Assembly: GCA_041665525.1 (NCBI GenBank)
Contig: JBAYIS010000014.1
Span: forward strand, 1-64,000
From: UBA8401 sp041665525
GTDB taxonomy: Bacteria; Bacteroidota; Ignavibacteria; UBA10030; UBA8401
Direction of reading: 5' to 3'
Length of the DNA: 64,000 nucleotides
Shown: one piece after another, positions 9,523 through 17,755 of the stretch
Numbering within the stretch: position 1 is the first letter of the stretch
Layout: the number at the start of each line of letters is the position of its first letter
Position numbers and translations under genes: made by a program
Notes under the pieces: generated by a model
The model's input: the letters and a program-made list of their open reading frames with translations, nothing else
What the model was told of the DNA's origin: nothing
The model's database searches: none

Positions 9523-12279
9523 ATGGAGCATACCAAACTGAATAAGATCGTTGCAGGATTTGTTTTTCTTGTAACGCAGATCGTATATATTTTTACGCTT
9601 GCCGATACCGTCGTCTTTTGGGACGTCGGTGAATTCATCTCCGCTACCTATCTGCTGCAGGTGCCGCATCCGCCCGGTTCGCCTCTCTTTTTATTGGTCG
9701 GTAAAGTAATCGGAATGGTGCCATTCTACAGCGATCCAGCTGTCCGCATCCATTTCATCTCCGCATTATCCAGTGCGCTCACGGCGATGTTTTTATATCT
9801 CTCGTTGGTGAAACTGATTATTTTATGGAGACCGCGGACGGAAGACGCCTGGAACAAAATCTCTTTGTATACATCCGCTGCCGTTGGCGCATTTTCCCTT
9901 TCTTTCAGCGCAACGTTCTGGTTCAACGCCGTAGAAGCGGAAGTATACGGCATCAGCATGCTGTTCGTCAGCTTGGTCACATGGCTGTCGCTCCGGTGGA
10001 ACGAGCGTGCCGATTCTCCGTCGCATCAAAAGTATATTTTCCTTATTGCCTATTTGATTGGACTATCGCTGGGAGTGCATTTGCTGGCACTGCTGGTGAT
10101 CTTCCCGTTTTTGATTATCGTCTTTTTTCGCCGGTATGAATTCTCTATCCGGAATTACATGATTTTCGGCCTGGTGGCGATTGGCCTTTTTGCCGTCGTC
10201 TATCCCGGCATTGTGAAGATGCTGCCGAATTTGCTGGACGGCGAATATGCCGTTGGCGGCGGCACGGAATCCAAGAGTATCTTTTGGACGATGATTCCGT
10301 TTGCAGCGGTCATCGCGGCAATCTATGGAGTATGGTATTCCATCCAGCGGAAGAATGAGATGATGAACATTGCGTCGCTTTCATTCCTGCTGATCGTCCT
10401 CGGTTACTCAACCTATACGATGGTGATCATCCGGGCGAATGCGGATACGCCGATGAACGAAAATGATCCCAGCACACTGAAGAAACTTGTCTCCTACCTG
10501 AATCGCGAACAGTACGGCGATTCACCGATGATGAAACGGCGCTGGAGCCAGGAACCGCAGCACCAGGGAATTTATACCAATTACAAGAGCGACACGGATT
10601 ACTTTATTCGTTATCAGATGGATGAGATGCTGCTCCGCTATTTCCTCTGGCAGTATGCCGGACGGGAAGGAGATTTCCAGGGTGCAGGTGTGAACTGGAA
10701 ACAGCTGTGGGGAATTCCGCTCATCGTCGGATTGTTCGGCTTTTATTATCACTGGAAAAAGGATCGCGTGATGTGGTGGGTCTTCTTTAACTTCTTCCTG
10801 TTGATGAGCTTGATCATGGCGTTCTATTTTAATATGCAGAATCCGCAGCCCCGCGAGCGCGACTATTTCTATGTTGGCGCATTTTTTGTCTTTTCCATAT
10901 GGATCGGCATCGGTACGATGGGACTCATCGATTCGATCCGTGACTGGGTAAAGAACGAACAGTGGCAGAAATATGCCTCCTATGCTGCGGTGGCGTTCAC
11001 CATTGTCTTCATTCCGGTGAATATGCTCTACACCAATTACGAACCGTCCGACAGATCGGGCGATTATGTGGCGTGGGATTATTCCTATAACCTGCTGCAG
11101 TCCTGTGAACCGGACGCGATTCTCTTTACGAACGGTGACAATGACACGTTCCCTCTCTGGTATCTGCAGGATGTGGAAGGTGTGCGCCGGGACATTCGAA
11201 TTGTGAATCTGAGTTTGGTGAACACGTCATGGTATATTAAACAGTTGAAACATCTGGAACCGTTCGGTGCGAAGAAAGTGCCGATCAGCATCAGCGATCA
11301 GGAGATAGAACAGATCGGTCCGATGCAGTGGGAACCGCGAGAGATGACGATTCCCGTTCCGTCGAATGTGATGCGGGAATTCGAACAGTTTTCGGACCGT
11401 CCTCGTCAGCCGCAAATGAAGAACGATACGGCGGCAAAAGCAGGTGAGATCCGGTTCATACTTCCCAATACCATGCAGTTCCCGCAGGCAGGCGGACAGG
11501 TAATCAAAGCGATCCGTGCGCAGGACATTATGGCCTACGACATTATCCGGACCAATAACTGGGTCCGTCCGATCTATATGGCGGTCACCTCCACGCCGGA
11601 TTCGAAGATCGGCCTCGATCGGTACTTCCGAATGGACGGACTGGCGATGAAGTTGATACCATATCCCGCTCCGAGCGACGACGGAGTGATCGATCCGAAC
11701 ATCCTGGCAGGAAATCTGATGAATGAACCGGCGGAACCGAGCCTTACATTCCGCCGCGGTTACCGCTATCGCGGATTGCAAGATTCCACGGTGCATTACG
11801 ATGAAAATGTTGTGCGATTGGCCATGAATTATCGCAATGCATTCATGCGTCTTGCGCTTCATTACCTCAACACTGTCCGGAACAACGCCAAAGCAGTGGA
11901 GACGCTCGATTCGATGATGGTGAAACTGCCGTCAACTGTTTTGCCGCTGGATTACCGTGTGGAATTCGATATCACGAACTTCTACCTGTATGCCGGTGCG
12001 GTGGATCGGTACCGTCAGATGACACAAAGCCTGGAATCCCGTTTGCTGGAAATTGTTTCCAAGCCGATCGCGGAGCCGTTCCAGAATCAATATCATCCAT
12101 ACTACATGCTCTTTACGTTGTATCAAAACCGCGGGGAGTATGATAAGGCGAATGAGATTCTGGATCGCATCAACATCGCATACGGAAGCATGCAGGGATT
12201 ATCGGAATGGGTGAAATCACAAAAGGCACAGATAGCAGCGCTTCGCAATATGAGGAAGGATACACTGGCGAAGAAGTAA
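9523..12279 (+). CDS. DUF2723 (TMEM260-like) polytopic membrane protein, probable glycosyltransferase
   Basis: The 918-aa protein begins with a hydrophobic segment and the acidic stretch FWDVGEFISATYLLQVPHPPG, the N-terminal signature of the DUF2723 family, whose human member TMEM260 is a protein O-mannosyltransferase. Roughly ten membrane helices occupy residues 1-520; an acidic pair early in the first lumenal loop is the presumed catalytic region of this GT-C-like fold. The remaining approximately 400 residues are soluble, with a TPR-like helical tail. By family relation it transfers sugars onto exported proteins from a lipid carrier; substrate unknown. It stands alone. Confidence 0.85.
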   Translation: MEHTKLNKIVAGFVFLVTQIVYIFTLADTVVFWDVGEFISATYLLQVPHPPGSPLFLLVGKVIGMVPFYSDPAVRIHFISALSSALTAMFLYLSLVKLIILWRPRTEDAWNKISLYTSAAVGAFSLSFSATFWFNAVEAEVYGISMLFVSLVTWLSLRWNERADSPSHQKYIFLIAYLIGLSLGVHLLALLVIFPFLIIVFFRRYEFSIRNYMIFGLVAIGLFAVVYPGIVKMLPNLLDGEYAVGGGTESKSIFWTMIPFAAVIAAIYGVWYSIQRKNEMMNIASLSFLLIVLGYSTYTMVIIRANADTPMNENDPSTLKKLVSYLNREQYGDSPMMKRRWSQEPQHQGIYTNYKSDTDYFIRYQMDEMLLRYFLWQYAGREGDFQGAGVNWKQLWGIPLIVGLFGFYYHWKKDRVMWWVFFNFFLLMSLIMAFYFNMQNPQPRERDYFYVGAFFVFSIWIGIGTMGLIDSIRDWVKNEQWQKYASYAAVAFTIVFIPVNMLYTNYEPSDRSGDYVAWDYSYNLLQSCEPDAILFTNGDNDTFPLWYLQDVEGVRRDIRIVNLSLVNTSWYIKQLKHLEPFGAKKVPISISDQEIEQIGPMQWEPREMTIPVPSNVMREFEQFSDRPRQPQMKNDTAAKAGEIRFILPNTMQFPQAGGQVIKAIRAQDIMAYDIIRTNNWVRPIYMAVTSTPDSKIGLDRYFRMDGLAMKLIPYPAPSDDGVIDPNILAGNLMNEPAEPSLTFRRGYRYRGLQDSTVHYDENVVRLAMNYRNAFMRLALHYLNTVRNNAKAVETLDSMMVKLPSTVLPLDYRVEFDITNFYLYAGAVDRYRQMTQSLESRLLEIVSKPIAEPFQNQYHPYYMLFTLYQNRGEYDKANEILDRINIAYGSMQGLSEWVKSQKAQIAALRNMRKDTLAKK

Positions 12280-12318
12280 CTTCGCCGCAGCACAATAAGG
12301 AGTTTCAAAAAAATCGCA

Positions 12319-12412
12319 GTCATTTCGAACGAGCCGTGTTTATTTTGCCTCGGCGAAGTGAGAAATCTAAAAATAGAACCAGATTTCTCGATGCTTCGCA
12401 TCTCGAAATGAC
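12319..12412. repeat. Interspersed inverted repeat (GTCATTTCGA...AGAAATCT)
   Basis: The left end GTCATTTCGA and GAGAAATCT are mirrored by AGATTTCTC and TCGAAATGAC at the right end. It fills the gap between the DUF2723 and methyltransferase genes and could fold into a long hairpin. The same arms recur at 13387-13495. Confidence 0.75.
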
Positions 12413-12535
12413 ATTGATTGGATATTTTTGAGGGGACTTCTAGAAAATCAAAGGAAAAGGGTGAAGAGTATTCTTCATCCTTTTTTCTTTGCATCACAGC
12501 AACACTGGACAGGAAAGACACAAACAGTTGACCGT

Positions 12536-13306
12536 ATGAAAGAATCTCGCTTAGAACATTGGGACAATTTTTGGGAAGAAAAAAAGGAAGTGAAGGAGGT
12601 CTACTCCAACTCCGACCGCGTTGTGCGCAATCTGGTGAAAGTGACGGATGTGAAGGGGAAGAAGATCCTTGAGATCGGCGCCGGAACCGGACGCGACAGT
12701 TTTCCTCTGGTGGAACGGGGAGCTGAAGTGTATCAGCTCGACTATTCCATGAACTCGCTGAAGATTATGAAACGGATCGCAGCAGAAGAGAAAATGGATG
12801 TCCGCATCATCGGCGGGGATACGTTCAAGCTTCCGTTCAAAGACAATACGTTCGATATCATCTTCCATCAGGGATTGCTGGAACACTTCCGTCACGAAAA
12901 AGCGGAAGCGCTGCTGCGGGAGAACATTCGCGTCTTGAAATCCGGCGGACTGCTTTGCGTTGATGTACCGCAGCGCTATCACATTTACACTGTCATCAAA
13001 ACGTTTCTGATCGCGATTAACAAATGGTTTGCAGGATGGGAACGTTCCTTCTCCGTTCCCGAACTGAAGAAAGAAATGGAAAAACTCGGATTGCAGACGG
13101 TCCACACCTACGGTGAATGGATGTATCCGAGCCTGTTCTACCGGATGACACGGGAAGCGCTGCGCGTTGTCGGAATTAAACTACCGCTCAATCCGAAAGT
13201 GCCGCTGCTTTATTCCATCCGGAAATCGCTCCGCGATGCGGTGAAGGACAGCACACTGGCAACCTACACCGCTCTTTCGATGGGCGTGATAGGAAGAAAA
13301 AAATAG
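12536..13306 (+). CDS. Class I SAM-dependent methyltransferase
   Basis: The 256-aa protein has the Rossmann methyltransferase signature: motif I KILEIGAGTGRDS (about residues 41-53), an acidic residue ending strand 2 (YQLDYS), GGDTFKLPFKDNTFD and the post-I block IIFHQGLLEHF, then VLKSGGLLCVDVP. It should transfer a methyl group from S-adenosylmethionine; the substrate cannot be read. The C-terminal part contains a hydrophobic stretch around VIKTFLIAINKWF. I placed the start at the ATG at 12536; an upstream in-frame TTG at 12428 runs through repeat-flank DNA. The glycosyltransferase downstream suggests a surface-polymer role, but a 240-bp repeat element lies between. Confidence 0.85.
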   Translation: MKESRLEHWDNFWEEKKEVKEVYSNSDRVVRNLVKVTDVKGKKILEIGAGTGRDSFPLVERGAEVYQLDYSMNSLKIMKRIAAEEKMDVRIIGGDTFKLPFKDNTFDIIFHQGLLEHFRHEKAEALLRENIRVLKSGGLLCVDVPQRYHIYTVIKTFLIAINKWFAGWERSFSVPELKKEMEKLGLQTVHTYGEWMYPSLFYRMTREALRVVGIKLPLNPKVPLLYSIRKSLRDAVKDSTLATYTALSMGVIGRKK

Positions 13307-13310
13307 CACG

Positions 13311-13542
13311 GCAATTGATAGTTGATAATGGTTCGGTATCCATTACCAATTATTCATTAGAGACTTCTGAAAAACCCCAAAACGATGTCATTCCGGGGAG
13401 CGAAGCGACGAGGAATCTCGTTTTTCTGCCGAAATTAAAGCCTGAGATTTCTCGTCCCGCTCTTGATTACATTTTATGGCGGGACTCGAAATGACCATGA
13501 ATAACAATATTTCAGAGGTCTCAATTATGCATTATCAATTGC
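13311..13542. repeat. MITE-like nested inverted-repeat element
   Basis: The outer ends are perfect 10-bp inverted repeats (GCAATTGATA at 13311, TATCAATTGC at 13533). Inside, ATTAGAGACTTCTGAAA is mirrored by TTTCAGAGGTCTCAAT, and the core 13387-13495 is a copy of the GTCATT..CG palindrome. The whole 232-bp unit has no gene and ends 4 bp before the ATG of the glycosyltransferase, leaving it no native leader. Confidence 0.6.
13387..13495. repeat. Core GTCATT-type inverted repeat inside the MITE-like element
   Basis: Left arm GTCATTCCGGGGAGCGAAG with GAGGAATCTC pairs with GAGATTTCTCGTCCCGC and GCGGGACTCGAAATGAC. An inner GTCCCGC/GCGGGAC stem is perfect. It is related to the repeat at 12319-12412. 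Confidence 0.7.
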
Positions 13543-13546
13543 TCTT

Positions 13547-14665
13547 ATGAACATCCTCATCTTCAACTGGCAAGACCTCTCTCATCCGCTCGCCGGCGGA
13601 GCCGAAGTGCATCTCCACGAAACGTATTCCCGCATTGCTGCGATGGGACATGAAGTGACGCTCTTTTGTTCGTCGTATGACGGTGCATCGCCGACGGATG
13701 AAAAAAACGGCATCAAGATTATCCGTCAGGGGGGACGATTTCTTTTTAATTATGTGGTGATGCAAAAGTATTTTTCCACCTTCCGGCATCAGCATTTCGA
13801 TTTGATTGTGGATGATGTGAACAAGATTCCGTTTTATACCCCTGCTTATGTAAAAGAACCAGTGCTCGGCGAGATCCACCATCTGCTCGGCACCAGTGTT
13901 TTTAAAGAGACAATTTTTCCGCTTGCATCCTACGTCTATCTGGCGGAACGGGCGTCGCTGCCAATGTACCGCAAAATCCATTTCATGGTCCATTCTCCCA
14001 GCACGATAGCCGAAGTGAATGCAAACGGATTTTTTCCGGACAAAATACATTACGTTCCGTATGGGATGGATCACGACTTGTACCGCCGGACCGGTATTGC
14101 AAAATCGTCCATGCCGCTCATCGGCGCGCTCGGCAGACTGAAGAAATACAAATCGTTCGACCATCTGATTGAAGCATTCGTCATCGTCAAAAATGTTATT
14201 CCAGATGCAAAACTTGTTATTGTGGGAGATGGTGATGACCGGCTGCGGCTGATGGAAATGACCTCCCGCCTTGGTTTGAACGACAGCATTACCTTTACCG
14301 GATTCGTCAGCGAGGAAGAAAAGGTCCGCTGGCTGAATACGATGCATGTTGCGGTGAACACGTCGGCAAAAGAAGGGTGGGGACTGACGGCAATCGAAGC
14401 GAATGCATGCGGCACGCCGACCGTTTCCAGCAATGTGCAGGGATTGCGGGACGCCGTAATCGACGGGGAAACCGGCATGCTGTACGAATATGGCAACCGC
14501 GAGCAGCTTGCGGAAAAGATCATCCTAATGCTGCGCGATGCACACCTGCGGGAACGGCTGACGCAGAACGCGCTTGTCCGCTCAAAAGAATTCGACTGGC
14601 AGACCGGGGCAGAAAAGACGATGGAAGTGATTGAGCGGGTGGTGAATGGAAGGAAAAATCGCTAA
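13547..14665 (+). CDS. GT4 family glycosyltransferase
   Basis: The 372-aa protein is a GT-B fold, retaining family 4 glycosyltransferase that transfers a nucleotide-activated sugar, probably to a surface glycan. The N-terminal domain opens with the acceptor-side glycine-rich loop SHPLAGGAEVHLHE (about residues 10-23). The C-terminal domain carries VIVGDGDD and the donor-binding box EGWGLTAIEANACGTP (about 275-290) with the conserved glutamates. The ATG at 13547 directly follows a MITE-like repeat element, so translation signals are unusual. No polysaccharide cluster surrounds it. Confidence 0.9.
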   Translation: MNILIFNWQDLSHPLAGGAEVHLHETYSRIAAMGHEVTLFCSSYDGASPTDEKNGIKIIRQGGRFLFNYVVMQKYFSTFRHQHFDLIVDDVNKIPFYTPAYVKEPVLGEIHHLLGTSVFKETIFPLASYVYLAERASLPMYRKIHFMVHSPSTIAEVNANGFFPDKIHYVPYGMDHDLYRRTGIAKSSMPLIGALGRLKKYKSFDHLIEAFVIVKNVIPDAKLVIVGDGDDRLRLMEMTSRLGLNDSITFTGFVSEEEKVRWLNTMHVAVNTSAKEGWGLTAIEANACGTPTVSSNVQGLRDAVIDGETGMLYEYGNREQLAEKIILMLRDAHLRERLTQNALVRSKEFDWQTGAEKTMEVIERVVNGRKNR

Positions 14666-14910
14666 GAGTAATCTCTGGGTAGTTATAGTTTAGTGTGAGA
14701 AGATCAGGAACAGCATAAGGTCATGACGTGTTTATAAAATTGTCATTCCCAACCCTACGGCATCACGTCGTGGCATGTTTCTAGAACCCATCTCAAGAAC
14801 CAAAGAATCATCGTCATTACCACAGTAGAGTATATTTTTGAAATAGCCTTTACTTGTTTCTCGCCGATTCCTTCATTACTTTTCGAACAGAATTATTTGT
14901 GAGCATTATT

Positions 14911-15945
14911 ATGAACTATAAACTCCTCGGGAAAAGCGGTCTGCGTGTTTCGGAACTCTGTCTTGGGACAATGACGTTCGGTGAAGAATGGGGTTGGGGT
15001 GCATCGGTTGAAGAATGTCGCAAAATGTACGATGCGTTTGTAAAAGAGGGGGGCAATTTCATTGATACGGCCAATCGATACACAGAAGGAACCTCCGAAA
15101 AGATTATCGGCGACTTAATCTGTCACGACAGGGAAAATATCGTTCTTGCCACAAAATATTCGCTGAAAATGAAACAGGGAGATCCGAACTGGAGCGGTAA
15201 CCATCGCAAAAACATGGTTCAATCCCTGCATCATAGTCTGAAACGGTTGAAAACAGATTATATCGATCTCTATTACATCCATGCATGGGATTTCACGACG
15301 GGAGTAGATGAAGTGCTTCGCTCATTGGATGATGCGGTGCGTCAGGGAAAAATTCTGCACATCGGCATTTCCGATACACCGGCATGGATCGTCTCGCAAA
15401 TGAACACTATCGCAGAGCTTCGCGGTTGGAGCTCCTTCTCCGGTTTGCAGGTGGAATACAGTCTGGTGGAACGGACACCGGAAAGAGAATTACTGCCGAT
15501 GGCCCGAGCGTTCGATATGGCGGTGCTCCCCTGGTCGCCGTTAGGTGCGGGAGTGCTGACAGGAAAATTTTCTGGAGGGAAACATCAGGAGAAGACGAGG
15601 ATCAAAGAGGGAAGCAGAAGATTGTCCGAACGGAATATGAAGATTGCAGATGCCGTAGCAGCTGTTGCGTCAGAACTGAATGTTTCGCCGGCACAGATCG
15701 CGCTTGCCTGGCTGCTCCATCAACCGGGAGTGAATATTCCTATTATTGGCGGAAGAAATGAATCGCAAATCAAAGACAATTTGAACAGCGTGAAAGTGAA
15801 GCTTACTGCAGATCATTTGAAACGGTTGAACGATGTCAGCGCGATAGAGCTCGGTTTTCCGTATGAATTCCTGAATGCGAACAACACGAAAGATCTTCTC
15901 TTTGGCGGCACGGTCGAGAAGATTAAAAACCACAGAGTGAAATAA
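14911..15945 (+). CDS. Aldo/keto reductase
   Basis: The 344-aa protein is a TIM-barrel NADPH-dependent oxidoreductase. The catalytic tetrad is visible: Asp and Tyr in DTANRYTEG (about residues 51-59), Lys in LATKYSLK (about 81) and His in YYIHAWD (about 118). The C-terminal cofactor site is seen in PIIGGRNESQIKDNL. It resembles the YajO/Tas-like branch acting on small carbonyl compounds; the substrate is not readable. The start is the ATG at 14911 (MNYKLLGKSGLRVSEL); an upstream in-frame TTG adds 19 atypical residues. The 245-bp gap before it holds no recognised feature beyond a short GTCATTCCC fragment. Confidence 0.92.
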   Translation: MNYKLLGKSGLRVSELCLGTMTFGEEWGWGASVEECRKMYDAFVKEGGNFIDTANRYTEGTSEKIIGDLICHDRENIVLATKYSLKMKQGDPNWSGNHRKNMVQSLHHSLKRLKTDYIDLYYIHAWDFTTGVDEVLRSLDDAVRQGKILHIGISDTPAWIVSQMNTIAELRGWSSFSGLQVEYSLVERTPERELLPMARAFDMAVLPWSPLGAGVLTGKFSGGKHQEKTRIKEGSRRLSERNMKIADAVAAVASELNVSPAQIALAWLLHQPGVNIPIIGGRNESQIKDNLNSVKVKLTADHLKRLNDVSAIELGFPYEFLNANNTKDLLFGGTVEKIKNHRVK

Positions 15946-15967
15946 GATTTCAATGCAATACAATTGA

Positions 15968-15994
15968 GTCATCCTGAGCTTGTCGAAGGATGAC
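15968..15994. repeat. Palindromic repeat GTCATCC...GGATGAC
   Basis: A 7-bp perfect stem (GTCATCC / GGATGAC) with the loop TGAGCTTGTCGAA. This sequence type is scattered in many bacterial genomes. It lies 30 bp before the queF-like start. Confidence 0.7.
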
Positions 15995-16024
15995 AGTGCA
16001 CACCATGAAAACGAGAATTCTTCT

Positions 16025-16435
16025 ATGACGAAAAAATTGACTTCCCAAAAAGACTTAAAATCATTATCTCTCCTCGGAAAAGATGCCTCCCCTCAAAAGA
16101 AGCTGGAAGTGTTTTCCAATCATCATACCAATCGCGATTACACTGTTACGTTGACCACCGAAGAGTTTACTACGCTGGGACCGGTGAACCGGCAGCCAGA
16201 TTTTGCCACACTGCAGATTGAATATGTTCCGGACAAACTGATTATCGAATCGAAATCGCTGAAGCTGTATCTGCAGTCGTTTCGCGACGAAGAGTCGTTC
16301 TACGAACATGTGGTAAATGTTATCCTTGACGATCTCGTCGCAGCACTGAAACCGCGCCGCTGTAAAGTTACCGCGGCGTATGCGGTCCGCGGCGGAATTG
16401 CAATGACAGTCGAAACGGAATACCGACGCAAATGA
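16025..16435 (+). CDS. QueF-like protein lacking the catalytic cysteine
   Basis: The 136-aa protein is clearly of the QueF (NADPH-dependent preQ0 reductase) branch of the T-fold family: NRDYTVTL, QPDFATLQIEY, the QueF motif ESKSLKLYLQSF, and RGGIAM near the C-terminus. In type I QueF the nucleophile is Cys in FTSLCP...QPDFA. Here the codon is GGA, giving FTTLGPVNRQPDFA, so the cysteine is Gly; the Asp of QPDF and the Glu of the HE pair remain, but that His is Tyr (FYEH). Nitrile reduction by the known mechanism should not work. It overlaps the next gene by ATGA, so the two are translationally coupled. Possible roles: another T-fold reaction, preQ0 binding, or a decaying enzyme. Confidence 0.85.
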   Translation: MTKKLTSQKDLKSLSLLGKDASPQKKLEVFSNHHTNRDYTVTLTTEEFTTLGPVNRQPDFATLQIEYVPDKLIIESKSLKLYLQSFRDEESFYEHVVNVILDDLVAALKPRRCKVTAAYAVRGGIAMTVETEYRRK

Positions 16436-16752
16436 ATCTGATCGAAATCTTTTTGCCGCTGATCGACCTGATCCTGAAAACGGTGCTGTATATTGTCGTT
16501 ATCAGAATGCGGAAACTGGAGGTCAGCATCAAAACCTGCGCCATTTGTGCCGGCGCTTCAATCCTGGCGGGGATGATACCGTTTCCCGAAGCACTTCATC
16601 TGATGCTGACGATCGTTATCGCCGGATTCCTGATTATGAAAGATGCCGATGTGGATTTCTTTCCGGATGGAGTCCTGATTCCTTTTGTTGTGGAGATTGG
16701 AGGAGCTTTTCTCTTACGGTTCGCTTTGGTTCCTCTGATCGAAAGTCTATAA
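16432..16752 (+). CDS. Small membrane protein coupled to the QueF-like gene
   Basis: The 106-aa protein has about three or four hydrophobic helices (residues 5-24, 33-50, 55-67 and 78-103) and no recognisable family motif. Its ATG overlaps the stop of the QueF-like gene by 4 bp, which implies joint translation and possibly joint function. It is too short for the known preQ0 transporter YhhQ. It ends 4 bp from the convergent cupin gene. Unknown function. Confidence 0.7.
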   Translation: MNLIEIFLPLIDLILKTVLYIVVIRMRKLEVSIKTCAICAGASILAGMIPFPEALHLMLTIVIAGFLIMKDADVDFFPDGVLIPFVVEIGGAFLLRFALVPLIESL

Positions 16753-16756
16753 CACT

Positions 16757-17266
16757 CTAAAGGCGCGAAAGCTTTTGAATGATTGCAGCATGCTGTGGAA
16801 ACTGCTGAAGTAATAAATCCCTGTTTGCCAACTCGAAATCCTCAAAATCGAATCCCGGCGCAACAACGCAGCCGACAAGGCTGAAACTGTTTTCGTCGTC
16901 GACAGTCCCCCCAAACCAGTTTCCGCGGGTAACAACTGCATGGGGTAATTCTTCTTTGTCCAACTGCTTCCCGATATGCTGTTGTGTATAGGTTCCATCC
17001 GGTGCGATGGAATGGATTGTCAATGCCGCGCCGTCAATGTGAAACCACTGTTCATCGGACCGCAACCGGTGCAGCGAAGAAATGTCGCCGCTCTCCAGCA
17101 AATAATATATCGCTGTCGAATACGACCTACCTCCGCTGTACCGTATCGGCAGATTCAACTGGGGGATCACTCCCTCGGCGCGGTAAATCTCTTTATAGAA
17201 GCCCCCTTCGGGATGAGGAGAGAGAGAAAGAGATTTAATGTATTTGCTTACGCTATTTGAATGCAT
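16757..17266 (-). CDS. DUF985 cupin family protein
   Basis: The 169-aa protein matches the cupin-5 (DUF985) family: LSPHPEGGFYKEIYRA near the start, TAIYYLLESGDISSLHRLRSDEQWFHIDG (two cupin histidines) in the middle, GNWFGG and the C-terminal GCVVAPGFDFEDFELA. Family members are small single-domain beta-barrels, some bound to sugars or metals; the enzymatic role is not established. Its start codon lies inside a perfect ATGCATAATGCATTATGCAT palindrome, the left border of the neighbouring four-helix-bundle element, so the native upstream region has probably been replaced. Confidence 0.9.
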   Translation of the reverse strand: MHSNSVSKYIKSLSLSPHPEGGFYKEIYRAEGVIPQLNLPIRYSGGRSYSTAIYYLLESGDISSLHRLRSDEQWFHIDGAALTIHSIAPDGTYTQQHIGKQLDKEELPHAVVTRGNWFGGTVDDENSFSLVGCVVAPGFDFEDFELANRDLLLQQFPQHAAIIQKLSRL

Positions 17267-17755
17267 AATGCATTATGCATAATGATTAATATCATGACTT
17301 TCCGTTTTTTGCTGTAAGGATAGATCGCTTTATTATTTTGATAATGGCTTCTGCTTTGGTATATAACAAATTGAATTCATCGTCCTGAAGATAGGATGAA
17401 GCCTTTAGCAGTTCAAGCCAATACATAGTTTCATCGCATTCTTTTTGAGCAATGGCCAATTTATGAATGAAATCCGCTTTTGACTCGGCATTATTAGCTT
17501 CCCTTACGTTGGCGCCGATCGAAGTGCCCGAGCGAAGTAATTGTTTACTCAACACAAATTCTTTTCTACCATCGGTTAAAACTTTAAAGAGTTTAATAAC
17601 TTCGACGGCAAAAGAAAAAGTCAATGTGCGCAAAATATTTTCTTTTTTGCTCTCCATCATGCATTACACATTATGCGATAAGTATTTTCATAAACCGTTC
17701 CCATTTTGCTCCCTATTATGCATTACTCATTATGCATTATGCATTATTACTAAAC
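17261..17755. repeat. ATGCATTATGCAT-bounded cassette around the four-helix-bundle gene
   Basis: A perfect 20-bp palindrome (ATGCATAATGCATTATGCAT, 17261-17280) lies on the left, and multiple TTATGCATTA copies lie at 17657-17680 and 17714-17748 on the right. On the right a 33-bp block (17645-17677) recurs imperfectly at 17702-17733. The right border runs into the pta stop codon and the left border covers the cupin start codon, so the cassette fits exactly between two host genes. Confidence 0.6.
17292..17660 (-). CDS. Four-helix-bundle protein (S23 / 23S rRNA intervening-sequence type)
   Basis: The 122-aa protein matches the four-helix-bundle family (TIGR02436, S23/IVP): the FAVEVIKLFK start, the LSKQLLRSGTSIGANVREA signature at about residues 37-55, SKADFIHKLAIAQKECDETMYWLELL, and a final helix. 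Relatives are encoded within 23S rRNA intervening sequences or near diversity-generating retroelements (Avd). Here it is neither, but a lone gene wrapped in ATGCATTATGCAT palindromes. A partial duplication of its own 5' end lies upstream. Biochemical role unknown; nucleic-acid binding is plausible from the Avd relation. Confidence 0.85.
   Translation of the reverse strand: MMESKKENILRTLTFSFAVEVIKLFKVLTDGRKEFVLSKQLLRSGTSIGANVREANNAESKADFIHKLAIAQKECDETMYWLELLKASSYLQDDEFNLLYTKAEAIIKIIKRSILTAKNGKS

Noticed and set aside
11227..11862. 211-residue antisense open frame within the DUF2723 gene
   Set aside because: It shows the same shadow composition and no motifs; the plus-strand gene is continuous and well supported.
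17292..17660. Diversity-generating retroelement accessory gene (avd)
   Set aside because: The protein family is related, but no reverse transcriptase, template repeat or variable target gene is present nearby.
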